A DNA stretch of 64,000 nt from Parasulfuritortus sp036391875 (GTDB taxonomy: Bacteria; Pseudomonadota; Gammaproteobacteria; Burkholderiales; Thiobacillaceae): assembly GCA_036391875.1 (NCBI GenBank), contig DASVZA010000024.1, positions 62,001-126,000 of the forward strand, read 5' to 3'. This document shows, piece by piece, positions 15,560 through 24,168 of the stretch. Each line of letters starts with the position of its first letter. The first letter of the stretch is position 1. A program made the translations under genes and the position numbers. The notes below the pieces were generated by a model. The model saw nothing but the letters and a program-made list of their open reading frames with translations, was not told the DNA's origin and did no database searches.

Positions 15560-16596
15560 TGCGCGGACTCGGCTACGGGATAGGGAAGAGGTCTGAACGC
15601 CAGCCGGGGTCCTTCGGGCGAGGCCAGGCGCACGTCGCCGCCCTCATAGCTGCTGATCTGCATGACGGCCAACAGGTCGTAGCCGCCGCCCGGGGCGGGT
15701 GCCGCGTTGGCGACTTGGCCGGCGCTCTGGCTGCCGAATTCGGGGCTGAACACCGGATCGCCGACCTTGGCATCGGCCTCGACGTGGGCCAGGTACATGC
15801 GCCGTTTCTGCTTGCCCAGGTACTGGGTGCGGGCCACGATCTCCTGGCCGGGGTAGCAGCCCTTGTTGAAGCTGATGCCGTGCAGGTCGGCCATGTTGGT
15901 CATCTGCGGCACGAACTGGTCCTGGGTCTCCGGCACGATGCTGGGGATGCCGCCGTCGACCATCAGCCAGTCCCAGGCCGGCGCCCCGATCGGGCGGGCC
16001 TTGGCACTCAGCTTTTCCCAGGCTGCGGTGGCGTCGTCCGGGCTGACGAAGATATCGAAGCGGTCGCCACCCAGGCGGACAGCGAAGGCATTGTCGGCCT
16101 GGGCGACGGCCATGATTTCGGCTTGTGGCGTCAAGCCGAGCGTCTCGGTCAGCAGAGCCGTTGCGCCCGGCCCGGACAGGCCGAGCCGAATCCATTCGCC
16201 GCCGGCATTGCGAGTTTTTACCTTGGCACGCAGGATGAACATGGCCAGGCGTTTCTGGATCGAGTCGCGCACCGATTCGGGCAGCATGACCAGCAGTTCG
16301 GCGCCGCGTTTGAAGACCAGGAAGTTGGCCAGCATCCGGCCCTTGGCCGAACAATAGCCGGCGAATACCGCACGTTCCGGAGTCAGGTTGCGCAGGTCGT
16401 TGGTGACCTGGCCGTGCAGGAAAGTCTGGGCCTCTTCGCCAGCGAAACCGATCAGACCCCAATGCGACAGATCGGCGACCACCAGATGCTCTTTGGCGGA
16501 GGCCAGTTCATCTGCCGGGTTGCCGAAATCGGCCAGTTGACCGTCGACGAAGTGGGCGCCGCGACGTTGCAGAAATTCGATCCAGTTGCTGCTCAT
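15556..16596 (-). CDS. ygfZ: YgfZ/GcvT-type folate-binding protein
   Basis: A 346-residue tetrahydrofolate-binding protein related to the glycine cleavage T-protein, involved in repair or maturation of certain iron-sulfur enzymes. The signature KGCYPGQEIVART (about residues 243-255), with its conserved Cys, is present, as are N-terminal segments LSHWGLIGFAGEEAQTFLHGQVTNDL. It is coupled to slmA downstream. The upstream region to 16748 is shared with a divergent small secreted-protein gene. Confidence 0.93.
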   Translation of the reverse strand: MSSNWIEFLQRRGAHFVDGQLADFGNPADELASAKEHLVVADLSHWGLIGFAGEEAQTFLHGQVTNDLRNLTPERAVFAGYCSAKGRMLANFLVFKRGAELLVMLPESVRDSIQKRLAMFILRAKVKTRNAGGEWIRLGLSGPGATALLTETLGLTPQAEIMAVAQADNAFAVRLGGDRFDIFVSPDDATAAWEKLSAKARPIGAPAWDWLMVDGGIPSIVPETQDQFVPQMTNMADLHGISFNKGCYPGQEIVARTQYLGKQKRRMYLAHVEADAKVGDPVFSPEFGSQSAGQVANAAPAPGGGYDLLAVMQISSYEGGDVRLASPEGPRLAFRPLPYPVAESAQ

Positions 16597-16694
16597 GAGT
16601 GTATTCAGTCGGGAAGTCGAAACAGCGGTAAGTTAATGGCCACTTCGTCATTTGACAAGCCGAATAGCGGTTGACCGTTTTGTCGGCAGGTGAA

Positions 16695-16722
16695 TTGACG
16701 GCCTCGTCGAGGTGGTTATCAT
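16695..16722 (+). promoter_or_regulatory. Promoter of the small coiled-coil protein gene
   Basis: TTGACG (16695-16700), 16-base spacer, TATCAT (16717-16722). The ATG at 16749 is also preceded by AGGAG at a seven-base distance, so both transcription and translation signals are strong for this short gene. Confidence 0.6.
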
Positions 16723-16748
16723 CAGGCAAACCATTCAGGAGTCAGCCT

Positions 16749-17114
16749 ATGAAACGATCGTCGATCGCCGCCGCATTGTTGTTCTTGTCATTTCAGGTTT
16801 GGGCGGATGCGCCGGTGGCGGATCGCTCGGTGGCGGCCGAGCAGGTCGAGGCCGCGCAGCTGAGGGCCGATCTGGCCTGGAAGCGCCTGGACAAGGCCAA
16901 ATACGAGGTGACCCGGGCACAGCAGGACGTCGGCGAGGCGGAACAGGCGGATCGCCTGGCGCAGCAGCGTGCCCAGGAAACCGCGAAGCAGTTGCAGGCC
17001 GCGCGCGCGAGTCTGGCCGGGGCTCAGGAAAGGCGGAAGCAGGCCGAGGCGGACCTGCAGAATGCCTCGCCGGCGCTGGACACGCTCTGGGGCGGCAAGG
17101 CCAGGCCCCGATGA
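16749..17114 (+). CDS. Small secreted coiled-coil protein of unknown function
   Basis: A 121-residue protein with a clear signal peptide (SSIAAALLFLSFQVWADA, cleavage about residue 20) and an almost entirely alpha-helical mature part of Ala, Glu, Gln, Lys and Arg with heptad-like spacing (about residues 30-110). No cysteine, no membrane helix after the signal, no enzyme motif. It is probably periplasmic. It stands alone on the plus strand, convergent with corC, at the spot where the apolipoprotein N-acyltransferase gene often follows corC. I do not recognise a family. Confidence 0.75.
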   Translation: MKRSSIAAALLFLSFQVWADAPVADRSVAAEQVEAAQLRADLAWKRLDKAKYEVTRAQQDVGEAEQADRLAQQRAQETAKQLQAARASLAGAQERRKQAEADLQNASPALDTLWGGKARPR

Positions 17115-17118
17115 GATT

Positions 17119-17958
17119 TCAGAGCCGATCGGCCTGTGGCAGTCGTTCGACCACCAGCGTGTGCAGCCTGCGGCTGTCCGCCCGGGTGACGCGGAAGCGA
17201 TAGCCTTTGATGGTCACGTTTTCGCCCCGCTTGGGCAGGTGGCCGAAGGCATGGGTCACCAAGCCGCCGACAGTGTCGAATTCGTCGTCGGAGAACGAGG
17301 TGCCGATGATGCTGTTGAAGTCCGCGATCTCGGTCTGGGCCTTGACCCGCCAGGTGTCGCGTTTTTCCTGGAGGATGTTGTCCTCGTCCTCGTCGTAGTC
17401 GTACTCGTCCTCGATGTCGCCGACGATCTGCTCCAGCACGTCCTCGATGGTGACCAGGCCGGCCGCGCCGCCGTACTCGTCGACCACGATGGCGATGTGG
17501 TTGCGCGAGGAGCGGAACTCACGGAGCAGGATGTTGAGCCGCTTGGATTCCGGTACGAATACGGCCGGCCGGAGGATTTCCCGCAGGTGGACCTCCTCGT
17601 CGGTGCATAGGCGGAGCAGGTCCTTGGCCAGCAGGATGCCGACCACGTTGTCGCGGTCGCCGTCCACGGCAGGGAAGCGGGAGTGGGCGGTCTCGATGAT
17701 GAAGGGCAGGAGCTTGTCGGGGCTGTCGTTGATGTCGACCACATCCACCTGGGCGCGCGGGATCATGATTTCGCGCACCTGCATCTCGGACACCTGCATG
17801 ACGCCCTCGATCATGGACAGGGCGTCCGCATCCAGCAGGTTATTGTCGTAGGCGGCATGGAGAAGCTCGAGGAGCTCCTCGCGGTTGTCCGGCTCGGGGG
17901 AGAGCCAGGCGGTCAAACGTTCTATCAGACTAGGTCGGGGACTACTGTCGTCACTCAT
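17119..17958 (-). CDS. corC: CorC/HlyC-family protein (CBS domain pair)
   Basis: A 279-residue cytoplasmic protein with two CBS domains (about residues 70-190; the segment MIPRAQVDVVDIND opens the first) and a C-terminal CorC/HlyC domain (about 205-275, DDEFDTVGGLVTHAFGHLPKRG). It lacks the DUF21 membrane part, so it is the short CorC form linked to magnesium and cobalt efflux. Its start overlaps the ybeY stop by four bases, matching the conserved phoH-ybeY-corC order. An lnt gene, common next in this operon, is absent here. Confidence 0.92.
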   Translation of the reverse strand: MSDDSSPRPSLIERLTAWLSPEPDNREELLELLHAAYDNNLLDADALSMIEGVMQVSEMQVREIMIPRAQVDVVDINDSPDKLLPFIIETAHSRFPAVDGDRDNVVGILLAKDLLRLCTDEEVHLREILRPAVFVPESKRLNILLREFRSSRNHIAIVVDEYGGAAGLVTIEDVLEQIVGDIEDEYDYDEDEDNILQEKRDTWRVKAQTEIADFNSIIGTSFSDDEFDTVGGLVTHAFGHLPKRGENVTIKGYRFRVTRADSRRLHTLVVERLPQADRL

Positions 17959-18419
17959 GATTCAAGGTAAGGATCGGGATAACCCATCCGCATCATAACA
18001 AAACTTTCCAACGCTTCCATGACAGCGGCCTCGGCCTCGTCTTCATGGTCGTAGCCCTGCAGGTGGAGCATGCCGTGCACCACCAGATGGGCGTAATGGG
18101 TGTCGAGCGGCTTGTCCTGCTTGGACGCTTCCCTGGCCACGACCGGCGCACACAGCACGATGTCGCCGGTGAGCGGGCTGCCATCCAGGGTTTCGTCCGG
18201 GCCGTATTCGAAGGTGAGGACATTGGTGGCGTAGTCCTTGCCGCGGAAATCGCGGTTGAGCGTGCGGCCTTCCTCCTCGTCGACGATGCGCAGGGTCGCG
18301 ACGGCGTCATGGGCCAGGGCGGCGCGGGCCCAGCGCCGCAACTGGGCGCGGCCGGGCAGCCCCTCCTTCGCCGCGGCGTACTGGATGGCCAGCTGCAGGC
18401 TGGGCGCCACGGTCGTCAT
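17955..18419 (-). CDS. ybeY: Endoribonuclease YbeY
   Basis: Single-strand RNA endonuclease needed for 16S rRNA 3'-end maturation and ribosome quality control. The zinc site HLVVHGMLHLQGYDH (three His, about residues 110-124) matches the UPF0054 signature. 154 residues, normal length. The start overlaps the phoH stop by four bases, and the stop overlaps the corC start by four bases, so all three are translationally coupled. Confidence 0.95.
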   Translation of the reverse strand: MTTVAPSLQLAIQYAAAKEGLPGRAQLRRWARAALAHDAVATLRIVDEEEGRTLNRDFRGKDYATNVLTFEYGPDETLDGSPLTGDIVLCAPVVAREASKQDKPLDTHYAHLVVHGMLHLQGYDHEDEAEAAVMEALESFVMMRMGYPDPYLES

Positions 18420-19363
18420 TCGGCCGCCTTGTTCCAGGCGTCGTAGGCCTCGATGATCCGGGCCACCAGCGGATGGCGGACCACATCCTCATTCTGGAAC
18501 TCGGTGAAGGCGATGCCGCGGATGTTCTGCAGCACCGTGCGCGCCTCGATCAGGCCGCACCTCTGGCCGCGGGCCAGGTCGATCTGGGTGACATCGCCGG
18601 TGACCACGGTCTTGGAGCCGAAGCCGATCCGGGTCAGGAACATCTTCATCTGCTCGGGCGTGGTGTTCTGCGCCTCATCCAGGATGATGAAGGCGTGGTT
18701 CAGGGTCCGGCCGCGCATGAAGGCCAGGGGCGCGACCTCGATCACGCCCTTCTCGAACTGGCGGGTAGCCTTGTCGAAGCCCATCAGGTCATAGAGCGCG
18801 TCGTAGAGCGGGCGCAGGTAGGGGTCGACCTTCTGCACCAGGTCGCCGGGCAGGAAGCCGAGCCGTTCGCCGGCCTCGACCGCCGGCCGGACCAGGACGA
18901 TGCGCTTGACCAGGTCGCGTTCCAGGGCGTCGACCGCGCCGGCCACGGCGAGATAGGTCTTGCCGGTGCCGGCCGGGCCGATGCCGAAGGTGATGTCGTG
19001 TTCCTGGATCTGCCGAATGTACTGGTTCTGCCGGGCGGTGCGGCCGTGCAGGCCGGCACGCCGGGTCATCAGCACGGGCATGTCGGCGCCGTCGGCGGAT
19101 TCGCTGGCCGGCTTGTGCGCCACTTCGACCAAAGCCAGTTGGATGTCGTCGATATCGAGCGGTTTGCGGGCGCGCTGATAGAAGTCCCTGATCAGCTTGG
19201 CCGCCTGCTCGACTTGGCGGTCCGGACCGGTGACATTGAACACCTCGCCGCGGCGGGCGATGTTGACGTTGAGCGCGGTCTCGATCTGGCGCAGGTTTTC
19301 GTCCAGCGCCCCACACAGATTGGCCAGACGGTGGTTGTCGGCCTCGGGGAAAGTGACTTGCAT
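18416..19363 (-). CDS. ybeZ: PhoH-family ATPase (YbeZ)
   Basis: Cytoplasmic P-loop ATPase of 315 residues thought to act with YbeY in RNA metabolism. Walker A is GPAGTGKTYLA (about residues 124-134) and Walker B is AFIILDEAQNTTPEQ; the N-terminal part (LCGALDENLRQIE and following) is a KH-like RNA-binding segment. It follows miaB by 18 bp and is coupled to ybeY. Confidence 0.94.
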   Translation of the reverse strand: MQVTFPEADNHRLANLCGALDENLRQIETALNVNIARRGEVFNVTGPDRQVEQAAKLIRDFYQRARKPLDIDDIQLALVEVAHKPASESADGADMPVLMTRRAGLHGRTARQNQYIRQIQEHDITFGIGPAGTGKTYLAVAGAVDALERDLVKRIVLVRPAVEAGERLGFLPGDLVQKVDPYLRPLYDALYDLMGFDKATRQFEKGVIEVAPLAFMRGRTLNHAFIILDEAQNTTPEQMKMFLTRIGFGSKTVVTGDVTQIDLARGQRCGLIEARTVLQNIRGIAFTEFQNEDVVRHPLVARIIEAYDAWNKAAE

Positions 19364-19381
19364 GCGGCTTCGCTAGGTTCC

Positions 19382-20716
19382 TCAGAGTTCTGAGGTTAGC
19401 ACTTCTCCGCGCAGACTGTTCGGGTAGGCCTGGGTGATGGTCACGTCGACGAAGTGGCCGATCAGGCGCGGATGGCCGGCGAAGTTGACCACCCGGTTGT
19501 TCTCGGTACGGCCCATCAGCTCGTTCGGATCCTTCTTGGACGGGCCTTCGACCAGGATGCGCTGCACGGTGCCGACCATGGCCGCGCTGTAGGCCTTGAC
19601 CTGCTTGTCGAGCTGGGCCTGCAGCCGGTACAGGCGCTGCAGCTTGGCTTCCTGCGGCGTGTCGTCCTGCAGCGAAGCGGCCGGCGTGCCGGGGCGCGGG
19701 CTGTAGACGAAGCTGAAGGAGTGATCGAAGTTGAGTTCTTCCAAGAGGCGCAGGGTGGCCTCGAAGTCGGCCTCGGTCTCGCCCGGGAAGCCGACGATGA
19801 AGTCGGTCGCCAGCGAGATGTCGGGCCGGATCTCGCGCACCTTGCGGATGATGCTCTTGTACTCCAGCACCGTATAGCCGCGCTTCATGGCCGCCAGGAT
19901 GTGGTCCGAGCCGGCCTGCACCGGCAGGTGCAGGTGCGACACCAGCTTGGGCACCTTGGCGTAGGTATCGATCAGGCGCTGGGTGAACTCGCGCGGGTGG
20001 GAGGTGGTATAGCGGATGCGCTCCACGCCCGGCACCTCGGCCACCAGTTCGATCAGCAGGGCGAAGTCGGCGATGTCGCCGTCGTGCATGACGCCGCGGT
20101 AGGCGTTCACGTTCTGGCCCAGCAGGGTGATTTCCTTGACGCCTTCGGCGGCCAAGTGGGCGACTTCGGCCAGCACGTCGTCGAGCGGCCGGGAGACCTC
20201 CTCGCCGCGGGTGAAGGGCACCACGCAGTAGGTGCAGTATTTGCTGCAGCCTTCCATGATCGAGACGAAGGCGGTCGCGCCCTCCACCCGGGCGGGCGGG
20301 ATGTGGTCGAACTTCTCGATCTCGGGGAATTCGATGTCGACCTGGGGCCGGCCGGTCTGCCGGCGCTTCTCGATCAGGCCGGGCAGGCGGTGCAGGGTCT
20401 GTGGGCCGAAGACCAGGTCGACGTAGGGCGCGCGCTGGACGATGGCGGCGCCTTCCTGGCTGGCCACGCAGCCGCCGACGCCGATCACCAGATCCGGGTT
20501 GCGCTGCTTCAGGTGCTTGACCATGCCCAGGTCGGTGAAGACCTTTTCCTGAGCCTTTTCCCGGACCGAGCAGGTGTTGAACAGGATGACGTCCGCTTCC
20601 TCGGGATTGTCGGTGGCCTCGAACGGCTCGGCTGCGCCCAGCACGTCGGCCATCTTGGCCGAATCGTACTCGTTCATCTGGCAACCGAAGGTTTTGATGA
20701 ATACTTTGCGGGTCAC
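19382..20716 (-). CDS. miaB: tRNA-2-methylthio-N6-dimethylallyladenosine synthase MiaB
   Basis: Radical SAM enzyme that adds a methylthio group to i6A37 of tRNAs. The auxiliary cluster cysteines lie in TFGCQMNEYD, FNTCSVREKA and VGGCVAS; the radical SAM cluster is CSKYCTYC (about residue 156). A C-terminal TRAM domain (about 375-440) binds RNA. 444 residues is normal. It heads the miaB-ybeZ-ybeY-corC operon and follows the tRNA-Met gene by 33 bp. Confidence 0.97.
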   Translation of the reverse strand: MTRKVFIKTFGCQMNEYDSAKMADVLGAAEPFEATDNPEEADVILFNTCSVREKAQEKVFTDLGMVKHLKQRNPDLVIGVGGCVASQEGAAIVQRAPYVDLVFGPQTLHRLPGLIEKRRQTGRPQVDIEFPEIEKFDHIPPARVEGATAFVSIMEGCSKYCTYCVVPFTRGEEVSRPLDDVLAEVAHLAAEGVKEITLLGQNVNAYRGVMHDGDIADFALLIELVAEVPGVERIRYTTSHPREFTQRLIDTYAKVPKLVSHLHLPVQAGSDHILAAMKRGYTVLEYKSIIRKVREIRPDISLATDFIVGFPGETEADFEATLRLLEELNFDHSFSFVYSPRPGTPAASLQDDTPQEAKLQRLYRLQAQLDKQVKAYSAAMVGTVQRILVEGPSKKDPNELMGRTENNRVVNFAGHPRLIGHFVDVTITQAYPNSLRGEVLTSEL

Positions 20717-20749
20717 GGCAGGTCTGGAAGCAGGGCAGGGAAGTAAGGG

Positions 20750-20826
20750 TGGTGGTGATGGGCAGAATCGAACTGCCGACCTGAGGGTTATGAATCCTCC
20801 GCTCTAACCGACTGAGCTACATCACC
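20750..20826 (-). tRNA. tRNA-Met (anticodon CAT), CCA encoded
   Basis: On the minus strand the acceptor stem GGTGATG (20820-20826) pairs with CATCACC (20754-20760), followed by A and an encoded CCA. The D arm (GCTCAGTCGGTTAGAGC), an anticodon loop TTCATAA with CAT, and a T arm containing GTTCGATTC are all recognisable. It is not an initiator tRNA, because the first pair is G-C. Elongator Met is most likely; a lysidine-modified Ile tRNA also carries CAT and cannot be wholly excluded. The last anticodon-stem pair is A31-C39, a mismatch. Confidence 0.92.
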
Positions 20827-20915
20827 ACGCTTGGTCTCGTTTGCCGCGGCCACCTTAGCAGCAAGGTCCGCGCCTAAAAACGAGCCGCGGATTATGCTTT
20901 CGTGCCCTTCTTATG

Positions 20916-21818
20916 TCAAGAATTACAAGGGCTTGGCCGGCGGCCGCGGAGCGGGGGCAGGGTCAGCAGCGGCCAGGCGGCTGCGGCCCAGGCCCAGAAC
21001 TCGTCGAGGCCGGCGAGATCGGCCGGCACCGCCAGGCCCAGGAAGCTGGCTGCCGCCCGCAGGGACGTCAAAGGATCGGCGGCGGCGACAGGGGCGGCCA
21101 GGGTCTGTTTGGACAGCTTGTCGCCGTGTTCGTCGAGCGCGACAGGGAGGTGGGCATAGCGGATCGCCGGCAGGCCCAGTGCCTGCTGCAGGACGATCTG
21201 GCGCGGCGTGGAGGTCAGCAGGTCGGCGCCCCGGACGATATGGCTGATGGCCTGCTCGGCGTCGTCGATCACCACGGCCAGTTGATAGCTGTAGACGCCA
21301 TCCGCACGTAGCAGGACGAAATCGCCGCATTCAGCGGCAAGGTCGCAGGCCACCCGGCCCTGCACGGCGTCGTCGAAAACGATCCGGCCGGCGGGTATGG
21401 CAAAGCGGATCGCTGCCGGGCCGCTCGCCGTCTCGCCGGTCCGGCAGCGGCCGGGATAAACCGGGCCGTCCACGCCGCGTACGGCCATTTCCGCCAGCGT
21501 CTTGCGGCTGCAGGTGCAGCGGTAGGTCAGGCCCAGGCGCCGCAGCTCGGCCAGGGCAGCCTGGTAGGCCTCGTTCCGTCGGCTTTGGTACATGACGGGC
21601 CCGATCCAACGGAAACCGAATGCCTCCAGCGTACGCAGGATATGGTCGGCCGAGCCCGGTATCACGCGGGGTGGGTCGACATCCTCGATCCGCACCAGCC
21701 ATTCGCCGTCATTGCTGCGTGCATCCAGATAGCTGGCCATGGCCGCAACCAGCGAGCCGAAGTGCAGAGGGCCGCTCGGCGTAGGGGCGAACCGGCCGCG
21801 GTAGGGCGGGGGCGCCAT
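20916..21818 (-). CDS. gluQ: Glutamyl-Q tRNA(Asp) synthetase
   Basis: Truncated glutamyl-tRNA synthetase paralogue that attaches glutamate to queuosine 34 of tRNA-Asp. It has the class I motif TPSGPLHFGSL (residues 12-22, HIGH-like), a zinc site built from CTC, a Tyr and CR around residues 100-125 (TYRCTCSRK, YPGRC), and a KLSKQ motif (KMSKS-like) near residue 234. No anticodon-binding domain follows, as expected for a 300-residue protein. Its stop lies 89 bp before the tRNA gene; its start is just after the msbA stop. Confidence 0.95.
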   Translation of the reverse strand: MAPPPYRGRFAPTPSGPLHFGSLVAAMASYLDARSNDGEWLVRIEDVDPPRVIPGSADHILRTLEAFGFRWIGPVMYQSRRNEAYQAALAELRRLGLTYRCTCSRKTLAEMAVRGVDGPVYPGRCRTGETASGPAAIRFAIPAGRIVFDDAVQGRVACDLAAECGDFVLLRADGVYSYQLAVVIDDAEQAISHIVRGADLLTSTPRQIVLQQALGLPAIRYAHLPVALDEHGDKLSKQTLAAPVAAADPLTSLRAAASFLGLAVPADLAGLDEFWAWAAAAWPLLTLPPLRGRRPSPCNS

Positions 21819-21820
21819 GG

Positions 21821-23566
21821 TCAGGCGGGTTCCTTCTCCTCGTGGAACTGCAAGGCGTGCAGCCGGCTGTAGATGCCGCCGTGGGCCAGCAGCTCGGCGT
21901 GGCTGCCGATCTCGGCGATGCGGCCCTGGTCCAGGACCACGATCCGGTCGGCGTTCTCGATGGTGGACAGGCGGTGGGCGATCACCAGGGTGGTGCGCCC
22001 CTGCATGAGGTTTTCCAGCGCCGCCTGGACCTGGCGTTCCGATTCGGTGTCGAGGGCCGAGGTCGCCTCGTCCAGGATCAGGATGGGGGCGTCCTTGAGG
22101 ATGGCGCGGGCGATGGCGATCCGCTGCCGCTGGCCGCCGGACAACTTGACGCCGTTTTCGCCGATCAGGGTGTCGAGGCCGTCCGGGGACTCGCGGATGA
22201 AGTCCAGGGCATGGGCGGCCTCGGCGGCGCGCTCGATGTCGGCCCGGGATACCCGGCCCAGGCGGCCGTAGGCGATGTTGGCGGCGATCGTGTCGTTGAA
22301 CAGCGTGGTTTCCTGGGAAACCAGGGCGATGTTGGCGCGCAGGCTGTCCAGCTTGATCTGGTTGAGGTCGGTGCCGTCGAGCAGGATGCGGCCCTGACTG
22401 GGCATGTAGAAGCGGGGGATAAGATTGACCAGGCTGGTCTTGCCGCCGCCGGAGCCGCCGACCAGCGCCACGGTTTCGCCGGCGTGGACCTCCAGGTCGA
22501 TGCCGGCCAAGGCCGGGCGCGGCTTGTTCGGATAGGCCAAGCGGACGCCTTCGAAGCGCAACGCGCCGCGCGCCCGTTCGATCATGACCGTGCCGGAATC
22601 CTGTTCGTCCTTGAGGTCGATGAGCGCGAATACCGTCTCGGCGGCAGCCAGGCCGCGCTGCAGCGAGCCGTTGATCGACGACAGCCGTTTCATCGGGGCG
22701 GAGAGCATCATCATGGCGACGATGAAGGACACGAAGCCGCCGACCGTGGTCTGGTCCATCGCCGCCTGGCGGGTGGCGATGTAGACGATGATGGCCATGG
22801 CGATCGCGGCCATGAGCTGGGTGATCGGGTTGTGGGCGTTGTCGGCCGCGGTCTGCTTCATGGCGAAGTGGCGGGCATGCTGGATGACCGCCTCGAAGCG
22901 GTCGTGCTCGTATTGTCGGCCGTCGAACACCTTGACGATCTTCTGCCCGGCGATGCTTTCGTCCAGCACCTGGGTGATATCGCCCAGGTTGCGCTGCAGT
23001 TCGCGGCTGGTGTAGCGCAGGCGGCGGCCGGCGTAGCGGAACACCCAGAGCGCGGGCGGGGCTATGGCGAAGGTCACCAGCGACAGTTTCCAGTTCAGGT
23101 AGAGCAACCAGCCGAGCAGGCCGGCCACGGTCAGGACGTCGCGCACCAGGGTGGTCAGCACGTTGGTCGCGGCGTCGGTCAGCTGGGTCACGTTGTAGGC
23201 GGCATTGGCCACCAACTGGCCCTTGTTGGCGTCGTCGTAGAACGGAACCGGCTGGGCCAGCAGTTTGTCGAACATGCGCCGGCGCAGGTCCATGACCACA
23301 TGGTTGCCGACGTAGGCCATGCTGTAGATCGAGACGAACGAGGTGATGCCGCGGACGATGAACAGCGCCACCAGGGCGAGCGGAACCCAGCGGATGACGG
23401 CGGCGTCCTTGGCGACGAAGCTGCCGTCCAGCATCGGCTTCATCAGGGCCGGCAATACCGGTTCGGAAGCGGCCGTCAGCACCATGGTCAGTACCGACAG
23501 GGCGAACATCCGCCAGTGCGGCTTAACGTAGCCGAGCAGATTCAGATAGAGTGTTTTTGAGTCCAT
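21821..23566 (-). CDS. msbA: Lipid A export ABC transporter MsbA
   Basis: Inner-membrane homodimeric flippase for lipid A-core. Six membrane helices occupy about residues 15-300, followed by the ATPase domain with Walker A GGSGGGKTS, signature LSGGQRQRIAIARA and Walker B ILILDEATSALD. The ATG at 23566 gives 581 residues and the normal MsbA start; an in-frame extension upstream overlaps the divergent zapB-like promoter and is not family-like. Two bases separate its stop from the gluQ start. Confidence 0.94.
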   Translation of the reverse strand: MDSKTLYLNLLGYVKPHWRMFALSVLTMVLTAASEPVLPALMKPMLDGSFVAKDAAVIRWVPLALVALFIVRGITSFVSIYSMAYVGNHVVMDLRRRMFDKLLAQPVPFYDDANKGQLVANAAYNVTQLTDAATNVLTTLVRDVLTVAGLLGWLLYLNWKLSLVTFAIAPPALWVFRYAGRRLRYTSRELQRNLGDITQVLDESIAGQKIVKVFDGRQYEHDRFEAVIQHARHFAMKQTAADNAHNPITQLMAAIAMAIIVYIATRQAAMDQTTVGGFVSFIVAMMMLSAPMKRLSSINGSLQRGLAAAETVFALIDLKDEQDSGTVMIERARGALRFEGVRLAYPNKPRPALAGIDLEVHAGETVALVGGSGGGKTSLVNLIPRFYMPSQGRILLDGTDLNQIKLDSLRANIALVSQETTLFNDTIAANIAYGRLGRVSRADIERAAEAAHALDFIRESPDGLDTLIGENGVKLSGGQRQRIAIARAILKDAPILILDEATSALDTESERQVQAALENLMQGRTTLVIAHRLSTIENADRIVVLDQGRIAEIGSHAELLAHGGIYSRLHALQFHEEKEPA

Positions 23567-23605
23567 GGGGGCGCGAATGGAGGGTCCGATTTGGCTAAAC
23601 GCCTG

Positions 23606-23635
23606 TTGACGCAACAAAAATTAGCCAATTATAGT
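23606..23635 (+). promoter_or_regulatory. Strong promoter abutting the zapB-like gene
   Basis: TTGACG (23606-23611), 18-base spacer, TATAGT (23630-23635). The -10 ends six bases before the ATG at 23642, so the start of transcription should coincide with the start codon. It lies between msbA and the zapB-like gene. Confidence 0.65.
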
Positions 23636-23641
23636 GCCGGA

Positions 23642-23833
23642 ATGCTGGAAGAACTGGACACTTTGGAAGCAAAGCTCGCGCAACTGCTGGAACGCTACCA
23701 GTCGATGCGCGCGGAGAACTCACGCCTGCGTCAGCAGGTCGTGGCGGCAGAACATGCCAACAAGTTGCTGACGGAACGGCTGGCCGAAGTCCGCGGGCGG
23801 ATGGAAAGCCTGTTCGACAAACTGCCAGACTAA
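23642..23833 (+). CDS. ZapB-like small coiled-coil protein (TIGR02449 type)
   Basis: A 63-residue coiled coil with regular heptads from the start (MLEELDTLEAKLAQLLERYQ) to the end. Position directly before zapA, 6S RNA and ygfA is conserved in proteobacteria and gives the family assignment. By analogy with ZapB it may help organise the Z-ring through ZapA. I choose ATG 23642; a TTG at 23591 in frame would lie upstream of the promoter. No good ribosome site is present. Confidence 0.8.
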   Translation: MLEELDTLEAKLAQLLERYQSMRAENSRLRQQVVAAEHANKLLTERLAEVRGRMESLFDKLPD

Positions 23834-23856
23834 GAACCGATTTCTAAGTGGGAACC

Positions 23857-24168
23857 ATGCCGCCTGCCAAAACCGTCAGCCTCGATGTCACCATCATGGG
23901 GCGCGAGTTCCGGGTTTCTTGTCCGGAGAACGAGAGGCTGAGCCTGATCGAGGCTGCCAGCTACCTGGACCGCAAGATGCGCGAGATCCGCGACACCGGC
24001 AAGGTGATCGGCGTGGAACGCATCGCCATCATGGCCGCGCTCAACATCACCCACGACTATCTGAACGCGCGGCCGGCCGACCCGGACACCGCCGAAATGC
24101 GTACCCGCATCGACCGCATCGGCGGACTGCTTGATCAAGCGCTGGCTCAGCAAGATAATCTGTTCTGA
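23857..24168 (+). CDS. zapA: Cell division protein ZapA
   Basis: A 103-residue FtsZ-ring stabiliser. The family core VSLDVTIMGREFRVSCPENE with LIEAASYLDRKMREIR and the helix VIGVERIAIMAALNITHDYL is complete. The ATG at 23857 has GGGA six bases upstream; a GTG at 23848 is an alternative. The C-terminal helix ends in QQDNLF just before the 6S RNA. Acts in the cytoplasm with FtsZ, which is encoded elsewhere in this window. Confidence 0.94.
   Translation: MPPAKTVSLDVTIMGREFRVSCPENERLSLIEAASYLDRKMREIRDTGKVIGVERIAIMAALNITHDYLNARPADPDTAEMRTRIDRIGGLLDQALAQQDNLF

Noticed and set aside
18789..20684. A long minus-strand open frame covering miaB and part of ybeZ in another frame
   Set aside because: Pro/Arg/Gly-rich shadow of two well-identified genes on the same strand.
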